DNA from: Gammaproteobacteria bacterium
GTDB taxonomy: Bacteria > Pseudomonadota > Gammaproteobacteria > Pseudomonadales > Azotimanducaceae
Assembly (NCBI GenBank): GCA_009843635.1
Contig: VYDB01000021.1
Coordinates: 1-41,431, forward strand
Length of the DNA: 41,431 bases
Reading direction: 5' to 3'
The notes under the pieces are model-generated. The model did not search any database, was not told the DNA's origin, and saw only the letters and a list, made by a program, of their open reading frames with translations. The position numbers and the translations under genes are program-made. Position 1 is the first letter of the stretch; each line of letters begins with the position of its first letter. Shown piece by piece: positions 1-7,999 of this stretch.

Positions 1-100
1 CCCCCGCGCACCCCCCGAGTCCTGATAGACGCAACCCAAGTCAACGCACGGCCTTACCTCGTGTCCGCGCGACCGGTTCATTTGTCATCAGGAATGTTTC

Positions 101-2383
101 ATGCAACCAAAAAAGCTGTTTTTTGCGCTGGCGATCTGGCTGGCGGCGCCCGCCTTTGCTGCGGCATCGGAATCTGGGGAAACGAATCCCCGCATCGAGG
201 AAGTCCTTGTAGTCGGCCATCCGCTTTCCGCTGAAGGCCTCGTCCAACCACACGCCGTGCTTGCCGGCAAGCAACTCGAGCGCAGGGCGATCGACACCAT
301 CGGTGAGACGGTGGCCGGCGAGACCGGCATCCACAACGGTTCGTTTGGGGTCGCGGTAGGTCGTCCCGTCATTCACGGCCTCGCCGGGCCGCGGGTGCGC
401 ATGCTTGAGGATCGGATCGACACCCTCGATGTTTCCGTCACAAGTGGCGACCATGCGGTGACGGTGGACCCGCTCGTCGCGGAGCGGGTGGAGATACTCA
501 AGGGGTCGGCGACCTTGCTCTACGGTTCCGGCGCGATTGGCGGGGTGGTGGACACGCACACGGGACGCATCCCGCACCAAGTGCCGGATCGCATCACCGG
601 CAAGCTTCACGCGCTGGGGGGAGACAACGGCGACGGCAAGAACGGCTCGTTTCGCGTGGATGGCGGCTTTGGCAACTTTGCCTGGCACTTCGACGGTTTT
701 GCCCGCGAGCGGGACGACTACGACATTCCGGGGTACGCGGAGTCGTCCCGACTGATGGCCATGGAGGCGTTGGAGGGCCATGATGACCACGATCACGACG
801 AGGATGAACACCACGACGAGGACGAGCATCACGATGAGGATGAGCACCACGACGAGGACGAGCACCACGATGACCACGGGGATGAGGAGGAAGAGCACGC
901 GCACGGCACCGTGCCCGGCAGCGGCATGGAGTCATACGGCGGTGCGGCGGGTTTCTCGTTTGTCGGCGAGCGCGGCTTTTTCGGAGTGTCGGTAAGCCAA
1001 CTGGAATCGGAGTACGGCATACCGGGGCACAGCCACGCGCATGAAGACGAGCATGGTCACGATGACGACGAGCATCATGACGAAGATGAACACCACGACG
1101 AGGATGAGCATCACGACGAGGACGAGCACGGGGAAGAAGGCGACCATCAGGATGAGCACGGCGACGAAGACCTGCCCCTATCGGACATGAAACAAACGCG
1201 AATCGATGTGGAAGCCGCGTTGAACGAACCCCTGCCGGGTTTCACCAGCGCGAACCTGCGGCTCGGCATCAACGACTACGAGCACACGGAGGGAGATGCA
1301 ACGCACGGCACCACCTTTTCCAACGAGGCTTGGGAAGCGCGCCTGGAGTTGTCCCATCGAGACTGGGCGGGCTGGAACGGCGCCTTCGGTGTGCAGTACG
1401 GGGACCGTGAGTTCTCCGCAATCGGCGAAGAGGCCTTTACCCCTCCGGTGGATACCCGCTCCTTCGGCGTGTTTTGGGTCGGGGAGCGTTCGTTTTCCGG
1501 CTTTCAATTGGAAGCGGGCGCCCGCTACGACCGGGTGAAGCACAAACTCCTGCGAGGGGTAAGCCCCTCGCGCTCCCCGGCTGAAGGCTCTCCGACCGCT
1601 GGCGGCAGCGACAGCTTCGACGGCCTGAGCGCATCGCTAGGTGCCATCGTACCGATGGGGGATATCTTCCAGGCGCGGTTGCTCGCGGACTATTCGACGC
1701 GCGCCCCGGCCGGGGATGAGCTGTACGCGGACGGCCCGCACCCCGCCACGAGTAGTTTTGAATTCGGCGACCCAAACCTTGAAGAGGAGAAGGCCATCAA
1801 TCTGTCGGCAATTCTTGATGCTCAGGGCGACCGATGGTCGTTGCACGGATGTCTCTACCTCACGGAGTTCAGCGACTTCATCTATCAGCAGGCCACCGGT
1901 GAAGAAATGCGCGGGCTGACCGTCCTGCTGTTCAGCCAAGCAGATGCCACCTTCGTTGGGCTCGATTTGGAAGGCACCGCAACTGTCGCGTCTTGGGAGG
2001 GTGGAAAGCTAAACCTGAGCGCCTTCTACGACACCGTTTCCGCCGAGCTGGACATCTCCGGCAACGACAACCTGCCCCGGATTCCGCCTGAGCGAGCCGG
2101 GTTGGGCATGGACCTCAGTTGGGGGGGCTTTGACGCCAGCATCGACTACGTGCGGGCCTTCAAGCAGAACGACACGGCCGACTTTGAGCTGGCGACCGAT
2201 GCCTACGACGATCTGCGCGCCTATGTTGGCTGGGCTGGCGAATGGGGCAACACATCGTTCACGGTCTTCCTGCAGGGCCGCAACCTGACCGACGATGAGC
2301 AGCGGCTGCACACGTCGATCGTCAAGGACCTGGTGCCGCAACCGGGCCGCACCATCGAAGGCGGCGTGCGCATTTCGTTTTAG
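101..2383 (+). CDS. TonB-dependent receptor, ZnuD-like (probable zinc uptake)
   Basis: A 760-residue outer-membrane receptor, probably importing zinc or another divalent metal using TonB energy. Residues 1 to about 21 form a signal peptide ending in an Ala-rich cleavage region. A TonB-box-like EEVLVVG follows at 33-39, then a plug domain with the usual VERVEILKG...LLYGSGAIGGVV pattern, then a beta barrel ending in aromatic Phe. Two long Asp/Glu/His-rich loops (about 227-269 and 310-358), built from DEDEHH hexapeptides, are typical of ZnuD-type zinc receptors; the substrate is inferred from them. ATG at 101 has AGGAA about 6 nt upstream. Residues about 485-497 are encoded by a dispersed palindromic repeat also found at 30672-30711. 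A PhoX phosphatase and a CDF transporter follow on the same strand. No convincing Zur box is visible in the 100 bases available upstream. Confidence 0.9.
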   Translation: MQPKKLFFALAIWLAAPAFAAASESGETNPRIEEVLVVGHPLSAEGLVQPHAVLAGKQLERRAIDTIGETVAGETGIHNGSFGVAVGRPVIHGLAGPRVRMLEDRIDTLDVSVTSGDHAVTVDPLVAERVEILKGSATLLYGSGAIGGVVDTHTGRIPHQVPDRITGKLHALGGDNGDGKNGSFRVDGGFGNFAWHFDGFARERDDYDIPGYAESSRLMAMEALEGHDDHDHDEDEHHDEDEHHDEDEHHDEDEHHDDHGDEEEEHAHGTVPGSGMESYGGAAGFSFVGERGFFGVSVSQLESEYGIPGHSHAHEDEHGHDDDEHHDEDEHHDEDEHHDEDEHGEEGDHQDEHGDEDLPLSDMKQTRIDVEAALNEPLPGFTSANLRLGINDYEHTEGDATHGTTFSNEAWEARLELSHRDWAGWNGAFGVQYGDREFSAIGEEAFTPPVDTRSFGVFWVGERSFSGFQLEAGARYDRVKHKLLRGVSPSRSPAEGSPTAGGSDSFDGLSASLGAIVPMGDIFQARLLADYSTRAPAGDELYADGPHPATSSFEFGDPNLEEEKAINLSAILDAQGDRWSLHGCLYLTEFSDFIYQQATGEEMRGLTVLLFSQADATFVGLDLEGTATVASWEGGKLNLSAFYDTVSAELDISGNDNLPRIPPERAGLGMDLSWGGFDASIDYVRAFKQNDTADFELATDAYDDLRAYVGWAGEWGNTSFTVFLQGRNLTDDEQRLHTSIVKDLVPQPGRTIEGGVRISF
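797..868 (+). repeat. Tandem 18-bp repeat, four DEDEHH units (block 1)
   Basis: Four consecutive 18-base units each encode Asp-Glu-Asp-Glu-His-His (residues 233-256 of the receptor). They differ only at synonymous third positions such as GAC/GAT, GAG/GAA and CAC/CAT. More His/Asp/Glu-rich sequence flanks both sides. It is seen directly; metal binding is inferred from the acidic and histidine content. Confidence 0.9.
1061..1132 (+). repeat. Tandem 18-bp repeat, second Asp/Glu/His block
   Basis: A second run of four 18-base units (residues 321-344), with two central perfect DEDEHH units and slightly diverged outer ones. It shares its unit with the block at 797-868, so the two loops could recombine or change length by slippage. 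Confidence 0.85.
1552..1591 (+). repeat. Dispersed 40-bp palindromic repeat, copy A (inside a CDS)
   Basis: The first 20 bases form a perfect 8-bp inverted repeat (GCGAGGGG / CCCCTCGC) around a TAAG tetraloop; a conserved 20-base tail follows. The reverse complement of 30672-30711 matches this segment at 38 of 40 positions. Here it is read in frame as RGVSPSRSPAEGS (residues 485-497 of the TonB receptor), between two predicted barrel strands, so most likely in a surface loop. Confidence 0.85.
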
Positions 2384-2437
2384 TCGCGCAGCGATGCGGT
2401 TATGGTGTTCATGACAGGGTATTGATGGAGCACTGGG

Positions 2438-4609
2438 GTGAACCAACCGGAAGATTCCAACGACAGCGGCAACCCAACCATCGGCAGCGTCGTGCAGGCC
2501 CGTTTGCAGCGTCGGCAGTTCCTGAAGGCGTCGGTCGGTGCCGTGGCGGCGGGTCTCGGACCTTTTCCGCTTGCCGGATGCGTGGATGACGGGGCGCATC
2601 GGCCGCGCTCAGGGCCCAGCGGCGATTCGGCGCTTGGGTTCGAGGCGGTGCCCAAGTCCATTGCCGATGCCTTTGTCGTGCCGCCGGGCTACACCGCGCG
2701 GGTTTTGATCGCGGTCGGCGATCCGCTGTTCGACGGCGTAGCTGCTTACCGCGACGACGGCGACAACCCGGACTACGCCCGTCGCTGCGGCGATTGGCAT
2801 GACGGCATGGAGTACTTTGGCCTGTCCGCAAACGGCAGGCCCGACCCCAGCGCCACCGATCGGGCGCTGCTGGCCATCAACCATGAGTGGGTGTCGCCGG
2901 CGTTCCTGCATGCGTCCGGTCCTTCTGCGCCCCCGCGTCCGGCGAGCGAGGTTGACATCGAAACCGCGGCCATGGGCGTGACGGTGGTGGAGATGGCCAA
3001 GGACTCGCAGGGGCACTTTCGCTACCTTGAGGCGTCCCCCTTCAACCGTCGCATCACTACGCTCACCGAGATCGAGATATCTGGCCCGCTGCGCGGCCAC
3101 CCCAAGCTCAAAACCCGCTACTCACCGACAGGCACCCACACCCGAGGGACGATCAACAACTGCGGCACCAGCAGAACGCCTTGGGGCACCTTGCTCACCG
3201 GCGAGGAGAACTGGGCGGCATTCTTCGCCAGGGACGCCGCTGACGCGGACCGCCGCTCGGAGGCGGAAAACTACGCGCTGGCCCGCTATGGCCGACCGCC
3301 GGGCACGCCGCAGGCGTACCAGTGGAACACGGTGCCGGACGGCGCCGACCCCTACCAGCGCTGGAACACCAGCGTCACGGGCGCATCACAGGACGGCCAT
3401 GACGACTACCGCCACGAGATCCACGGCCAAGGGTACATGACGGAAATCGACCCCTACGACCCCGACTCGGTCATCCAAAAGCGCACGGCGTTGGGGCGCT
3501 TCGCCCATGAGGCAGCAGCCTTCTCCCGACCGCAGGCTGGGGAGCCGCTGGCGGTCTATATGGGCGATGATTCTCGGGGTGAGTACATCTACAAGTTCGT
3601 CTCCGATGCGCCTTGGGATCCAGCGGATGCCGTAGTAGAGAACCGCATGGCTGTGGGTGCCAAGTACCTTGATGCAGGCAAGCTGTATGCGGCTCGCTTT
3701 CATGAGGATGGCACCGGCGAGTGGCTGCTGCTGAGCAAGGCCAACCCGGCGGTCACCGACTACGATCGCTATCCCTTCGCCGACGATGGCGACGTGCTGC
3801 TGCATGCCCGGCTTGCGGCGGACGCCGCTGGCGCCACCCGCATGGACCGTCCGGAATGGAGCACGGTCAACCCGGACAACGGCGATGTGTACATCACCCT
3901 CACCAACAACAGCGGCCGCCAGATCGACGACGAGGATGGCGCGATCGGGGTGGATGCCGCGAACCCGCGCGCCTATAAGGACCGCCGCCAGGATTCAGGG
4001 ACGCAAAGCGGCAACGTCAACGGCCACATCGCGCGCTTGGCCGAGGACAACCCTAGTTCGACCCGCTTTCGCTGGGACATCTACCTGTTCGGTGCGGAGT
4101 CTGATGCGGACGCCAGCCTGATCAACCTGTCCGGCCTGACCGCGGATCAGGACTTCTCTGGCCCCGATTGCATCCGCTTCGGAAGCGGCACAGATATCTG
4201 CTGGATCCTGACCGACGACAATGCGATGACCGATCAGTCGAACGCCATGATGCTCGCCGCCACACCAGGCCAACTAGGAGATGGCAGTTTCGTGGAACTC
4301 GACCACGGTGAGACCAAGATCGTGACGCCCGTTGGGGCACAGCCGGGGCCGAGTGAATTGAAGCGCTTCATGGTCGGCCCTGTCGATCAGGAAATCACCG
4401 GCCTGGCGGAGACGCCTGACGGGCGTGTGCTGTTCGTCAATGTGCAGCACCCCGGAGCCGGCTCGCCAATTGCCGGTGCCGCGGGCGCAGAGGGCTACAC
4501 CAGCCACTGGCCCGGCAATATGGGCTACGGCCCCGGCGGCGATCTCGCCCGCCCCCGCTCGGCCACCGTGATGATCACCAAGGACGACGGCGGCAAGATT
4601 GGCAGCTGA
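2438..4609 (+). CDS. phoX: PhoX-family alkaline phosphatase (DUF839), Tat lipoprotein
   Basis: A 723-residue exported protein of the PhoX/DUF839 family, whose characterised members are calcium/iron-dependent phosphomonoesterases that release phosphate from organic esters. A twin-arginine motif (RRQFLK, residues 25-30) precedes a hydrophobic stretch and the lipobox LAGC (45-48), so the product is probably Tat-exported and lipid-anchored. Family landmarks include ENWAAFF, HEAAAFSRP, YMGDDSRGEYIYKFV, RPEWSTVNP and NGHIARLAED, with a C-terminal AETPDGRVLFVNVQHPG. GTG at 2438 is chosen because it places the Tat motif at the usual distance; the only nearby ATG is out of frame. It lies 54 nt after the TonB receptor. 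No Pho box was identified. Confidence 0.88.
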   Translation: MNQPEDSNDSGNPTIGSVVQARLQRRQFLKASVGAVAAGLGPFPLAGCVDDGAHRPRSGPSGDSALGFEAVPKSIADAFVVPPGYTARVLIAVGDPLFDGVAAYRDDGDNPDYARRCGDWHDGMEYFGLSANGRPDPSATDRALLAINHEWVSPAFLHASGPSAPPRPASEVDIETAAMGVTVVEMAKDSQGHFRYLEASPFNRRITTLTEIEISGPLRGHPKLKTRYSPTGTHTRGTINNCGTSRTPWGTLLTGEENWAAFFARDAADADRRSEAENYALARYGRPPGTPQAYQWNTVPDGADPYQRWNTSVTGASQDGHDDYRHEIHGQGYMTEIDPYDPDSVIQKRTALGRFAHEAAAFSRPQAGEPLAVYMGDDSRGEYIYKFVSDAPWDPADAVVENRMAVGAKYLDAGKLYAARFHEDGTGEWLLLSKANPAVTDYDRYPFADDGDVLLHARLAADAAGATRMDRPEWSTVNPDNGDVYITLTNNSGRQIDDEDGAIGVDAANPRAYKDRRQDSGTQSGNVNGHIARLAEDNPSSTRFRWDIYLFGAESDADASLINLSGLTADQDFSGPDCIRFGSGTDICWILTDDNAMTDQSNAMMLAATPGQLGDGSFVELDHGETKIVTPVGAQPGPSELKRFMVGPVDQEITGLAETPDGRVLFVNVQHPGAGSPIAGAAGAEGYTSHWPGNMGYGPGGDLARPRSATVMITKDDGGKIGS

Positions 4610-4628
4610 TTGCCCGGCCTTCAGAGGG

Positions 4629-4656
4629 TTGATGAATCAGCTACAGAGCCTAAAGT
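4629..4656 (+). promoter_or_regulatory. Possible sigma-70 promoter for the CDF gene
   Basis: TTGATG (4629-4634) and TAAAGT (4651-4656) are separated by 16 bases, just after the phoX stop and about 30 bases before the likely GTG start of the transporter gene. Found by eye; a weak call. Confidence 0.3.
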
Positions 4657-4687
4657 AGTGAAGTCCACCCCTCGTGACGGGTGCGCA

Positions 4688-5335
4688 GTGAAGCCCCCAG
4701 GTTGCAGCGCGGAAAATCGCCAAAACTCAGCGGATGCGCAAGACAGGCCCTACCGCCGTGTGCTGTGGATTGCGCTCGCCATCAATGCGGTGATGTTTCT
4801 GGTCGAACTAGCGGCGGGGCTCGCCGCAGGCTCAGTGGCGCTGCAGGCCGATGCCCTCGACTTCCTTGGCGACGCGGGCAACTATGGGGTCAGCCTGTTC
4901 GTGGTCGGCATGGCGCTCCGGTTTCGCGCCCGCGCGGCGCTTGCGAAGGGCGCGACCATGGGATTGTTCGGGCTGTGGATCATGGGTGCCACGCTCTGGC
5001 ATGCCATCCAAGGCACGTTGCCGAACACCGCCACCATGGGTGCCGTTGGCGCTGCCGCCCTGTTGGCGAATGCCTCCGTTCTCAAGCTCCTCTGGCCCTA
5101 TCGGGGTGGCGACAGCAACATGCGCTCGGTGTGGCTATGCTCGCGCAACGATGTCCTCGGCAACCTCGCCGTGCTGCTTGCAGCCTTGGGCGTGTTCGGC
5201 ACCGGCACCGGCTGGCCGGACCTCGCCGTCGCCGCAGTGATGGGTCTGCTCGCTTTGCGGGGGGCATGGGTCGTAGTCCACCAAGCCCTCACTGAGATGC
5301 GGCAAGAGCACCGCTTGGCGATTGCGGTGGAGTGA
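4688..5335 (+). CDS. Cation diffusion facilitator (CDF) family transporter
   Basis: A membrane protein of about 215 residues with roughly six hydrophobic segments, resembling the CzcD/ZitB type of CDF transporter that exports Zn2+, Co2+ or related ions by proton antiport. The metal-site helices carry DFLGD in the second segment (HxxxD in many relatives) and DVLGN in the fifth. The protein ends shortly after the last helix, so the usual cytoplasmic C-terminal domain is essentially missing. The frame stays open back to TTG 4610, immediately after phoX; GTG 4688 is preferred because the protein then begins just before the first helix and downstream of a possible promoter. Neighbours suggest metal homeostasis. 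Substrate is not determinable here. Confidence 0.78.
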   Translation: MKPPGCSAENRQNSADAQDRPYRRVLWIALAINAVMFLVELAAGLAAGSVALQADALDFLGDAGNYGVSLFVVGMALRFRARAALAKGATMGLFGLWIMGATLWHAIQGTLPNTATMGAVGAAALLANASVLKLLWPYRGGDSNMRSVWLCSRNDVLGNLAVLLAALGVFGTGTGWPDLAVAAVMGLLALRGAWVVVHQALTEMRQEHRLAIAVE

Positions 5336-5356
5336 AGGACGAAGGACTTCGCCCCG

Positions 5357-6475
5357 TTAGGGTTCGCCCTGTGGTATGTGCTGGAACTGGCGATGCAACG
5401 CTACGACGCCGGGCGCTGCCACCGCCGCCCAAGCGACTAGGCCGAGGGCCACCCAGGCGATCGGCAGCAGCGCGAAAGCGGCGACCCAGGCGCCGGCAAA
5501 GACAGCCATGCGACGAAACATCCTTTGGGGCTTGGCCGATGGCTCATCACCTAGGCGGGCGAGGGGGAAGGCCCTAGGCCGCAGGAACCAGCCATGCGCC
5601 AGCAGCAAGGCGACGAACAGGGGCCAGGGCGCATCCCGCCGGGCGAACTCAGGCGCTTCGTCCAAGGCCGCGTTGGCGGTGTTCGGGGTGAGCCGAGACT
5701 GAATTTCCGCCCAGACGTATTGCGGCGTGGGGCGCTGTCCGGCGCCGCTCATGTTCTGCCGCAGCGGACGGCAGCGCCATCGATAAAGCACGCGGCCTGC
5801 CCGGTTGATCGCCAGCACGCCGGGCTGGAAGTAGCCTTTCGGGTGGCTGGCCCAGGGCCGTCTGCGGAGATGTCCGGCGTTCTCATTGGCGAAGACGCCA
5901 AGCCAGCCGCGGTCTTGGCAGGCGTCTCGAATCTCGTGGTGGGGGTCGCCGACGCAGGGGTAGCCGAGCGCCCAGGCCTCGCTGGCTTCCGTGGCCAGGC
6001 TCTGCGGCTCGCTGGTCAAGCCGAACACTTCCCCACCAGCGGCCCGGACCGCGTCAAGCGCCCCGGATTTCACGTAGCTCCGCAACTCGGAGCGACAAGG
6101 GGGTCACCACAGGCCGCGATAGAACAGCAGCAGAATGAAGTCGTGCTTCTCGAGCTGATCATCAAGCCAGCTGGCCCGCACGCCAAGCGGCGGGTCGAGC
6201 AGCGGCGGAATCGAATCTTCCCCGGCTTCGACGGCGCTGATGGAGAAGCCGTGGCCAGTGGGCTCGATGCGGACCTGTTCGCGCTGGCAGAGCTCGCCGT
6301 CGCACAACACCGAGCCGAGTTCCATGGGCTGTTCCGTAGCTCGGCAGAAGGCTTCCTCGGCGTCCACCAGCCCGGTGATCCGGAAGTTGGTGCCCCGCTC
6401 ACGGTTAATCCACGCTAGGGCGGCATCGGCCGCGGGCTGCAACTCAACGGGAATTTCATGGGCAACGTTGGCCAC
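5357..6475 (-). CDS. Putative selenoprotein: peroxiredoxin-like/thioredoxin-fold protein with Sec124 (in-frame UGA) and membrane tail
   Basis: Two adjacent minus-strand reading frames lie in the same phase and are separated by one TGA (6106-6104). Read through, they give a single 372-residue protein with GLW-U-P-P-C-RSEL at the redox site: Sec124 and Cys127 replace the CxxC of peroxiredoxin-like relatives. The halves are complementary: residues about 88-123 hold the first strand and helix of the fold, and after the UGA come the remaining fold and conserved HPKGYFQPGVLAI and RWRCRPLRQN. Residues 1-87 form an N-terminal domain with CDGELC. About three hydrophobic helices end the protein. GTG at 6475 has a perfect GGAGG 5 nt upstream; the second half alone has only a TTG and no good ribosome site. 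A SECIS-like hairpin follows the UGA. No sel genes are in the window. The alternative is a nonsense mutation. Confidence 0.82.
6077..6093 (-). promoter_or_regulatory. Bacterial SECIS-like hairpin
   Basis: On the minus strand, ten bases after the UGA, GCTCCG and CGGAGC form a perfect 6-bp stem around loop AGTTG. The loop starts 16 bases after the UGA and has G as its second base, which fits the published bacterial SECIS pattern (loop 16-37 nt away, a G in its first two bases). Below a C/U mismatch the stem can extend by U-A, G-C and U-G pairs. SelB binding is inferred. Confidence 0.7.
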
Positions 6476-6592
6476 CTGAACCTCCGGGACGCTTGATGAT
6501 CGGTGGGTCGGTCGCCAACTGTACCACTCCCAATGCGTGGTGGAACGGTGGTGTGCGCCGTCCGAGGGCTTGCATTGCTCCCGCCATCGCCC

Positions 6593-6610
6593 CCGCGTAA
6601 GCTTGCGCGG
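6593..6610 (+). promoter_or_regulatory. 18-bp near-perfect palindrome upstream of the Rieske gene
   Basis: CCGCGTAAG/CTTGCGCGG is palindromic at 16 of 18 positions (the remaining pair would be a U-G wobble in RNA) and ends 27 bases before the Rieske ATG. It overlaps a weak possible promoter (TTGCTC 6575-6580, TAAGCT 6598-6603). It could be an operator; no regulator gene is adjacent. The rest of 6476-6637 shows nothing else convincing. Confidence 0.3.
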
Positions 6611-6637
6611 TCAGTGGACGTTACTACGGAGGAGCCG

Positions 6638-7999
6638 ATGGCCGAGGCAGCCATGCAACTTGACCCCGACAACATGCCCCGCTCGCCGGGCCTGACCTAC
6701 CAGGATTTGCTCGATCAGGACACGCGCGAAGTGCCCGAGGTGCTGCGCGCCCAATCCCCCAAGTTTCTCGGCGATGCGGATGTTTCCGCCGCCCGCTACA
6801 CCACCCGCGAGTGGCACGACATGGAGGTGGAAAGGCTGTGGAAGCGGGTCTGGCAGATGGCGTGCCGGGAGGAGGACATTCCCGCGCCGGGCGACCACAT
6901 CCGCTATGACATCGCCGGCCTGTCGTTCATTGTCCTGCGCACGGAGTCCGGCGCCATCAAGTGCTATCCCAACGCCTGCCTGCACCGAGGCCGGATGCTG
7001 AAGGAGTTCGACGGCCACGCTTCGGAGCTGCGCTGCCCCTTTCATGGCTTCTGCTGGAGCCTGGAAGGGCAGTTGGTGGACATTCCCGCCCGTTGGGACT
7101 TTCCCCATGTCAACAGCGAGGACTTTGCCCTGCCGGAGATTCCCACCGCCACTTGGGGCGGTTTCGTGTTCATCAATCCGGATCAGGACTGCGCGCCCTT
7201 CGCGGACCACATCAAGGATTTGGCTTGGCAATTCGAGCGTTGGGACCTCGGCAAGCTTTACAAGCAGGCCCACGTGGCGAAGATCATGCCCGCCAACTGG
7301 AAGATTGCCCAGGAGGCCTTCTGCGAGGCCTATCACGTCAACGGCACCCATCCCCAGGTCCTCAAGAGCCTCGGCTGCGTGAACAGCCAAGTCGACATCT
7401 GGGAGAACTGCGCACGGGTCATCACGCCCTCCTTAACCCCCAGCCCGCTGCTCGACTACGAGGTCACCGACCAGGACATCGTGCGGGCCATGCTGGACGT
7501 TCCCGAAGGCCAGCCGGCGCCGGAGTTGCCCGAGGGCCTGTCCCCGCGAGCTTGGAGCGCGGCCATGAGCCGGGAGTCGCTGCGGCCGGAGGCGGGCGAC
7601 CTAGTGGATCGGTACTGCGATGCGGAGATGGTGGACAACCTGGATTACACCCTGTTTCCGAACTTCCACCCTTGGGGCGCCTTCAATCGCATCACCTACC
7701 GTTTCCGCCCCAACGGCAACGACCATCGCTCGGCCATCATGGAGTGCATGATGCTGGCGCCGTTCCAAGGCGAGCGCCCGCCGCCGGCGCCCATCCGCTG
7801 GCTGGCTCCGGATGAGCCTTGGTCGGCGGCGCTCGGTTTCCTCGGCCGGGTGTTCGACCAGGATGCCTTCAACATGCCCAAGGTGCAGATGGGTCTGGAA
7901 GCCACCTACAAGGCGGGAGTGACCCTGGCCAACTACCAGGAGTCGAAGGTTCGCTGGCTGCATCACAAGCTCACGGAGTGGGTGGAGGAAGGCCAATGA
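6638..7999 (+). CDS. Rieske [2Fe-2S] ring-hydroxylating oxygenase alpha subunit
   Basis: A 453-residue oxygenase component. The Rieske cluster ligands are Cys114-x-His116 and Cys133-x2-His136. The C-terminal catalytic domain has the mononuclear-iron motif with His233 and His238 (EAYHVNGTH). Such enzymes receive electrons from a reductase and hydroxylate or demethylate aromatic or other organic substrates; no reductase or ferredoxin gene is nearby, so the electron donor and substrate are unknown. ATG at 6638 is chosen because GGAGGAG lies just upstream; the frame extends back to 6503 but those residues look non-coding. The stop overlaps the start of the next small gene, implying translational coupling. 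It is divergent from the selenoprotein gene. Confidence 0.88.
   Translation: MAEAAMQLDPDNMPRSPGLTYQDLLDQDTREVPEVLRAQSPKFLGDADVSAARYTTREWHDMEVERLWKRVWQMACREEDIPAPGDHIRYDIAGLSFIVLRTESGAIKCYPNACLHRGRMLKEFDGHASELRCPFHGFCWSLEGQLVDIPARWDFPHVNSEDFALPEIPTATWGGFVFINPDQDCAPFADHIKDLAWQFERWDLGKLYKQAHVAKIMPANWKIAQEAFCEAYHVNGTHPQVLKSLGCVNSQVDIWENCARVITPSLTPSPLLDYEVTDQDIVRAMLDVPEGQPAPELPEGLSPRAWSAAMSRESLRPEAGDLVDRYCDAEMVDNLDYTLFPNFHPWGAFNRITYRFRPNGNDHRSAIMECMMLAPFQGERPPPAPIRWLAPDEPWSAALGFLGRVFDQDAFNMPKVQMGLEATYKAGVTLANYQESKVRWLHHKLTEWVEEGQ

Noticed and set aside
41-904. Minus-strand frame of valine/leucine-rich hydrophobic residues opposite the receptor
   Set aside because: It is the shadow of the Asp/Glu/His repeats of the sense gene and has no independent support.
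5357-6106. Reading 5357-6085 as an independent gene starting at TTG, or the locus as a pseudogene
   Set aside because: The TTG has no ribosome site, the frame is shared with the upstream half, the UGA sits at the redox-active position, and a SECIS-like hairpin follows. A nonsense mutation would not explain these together, but it cannot be excluded without sel genes.
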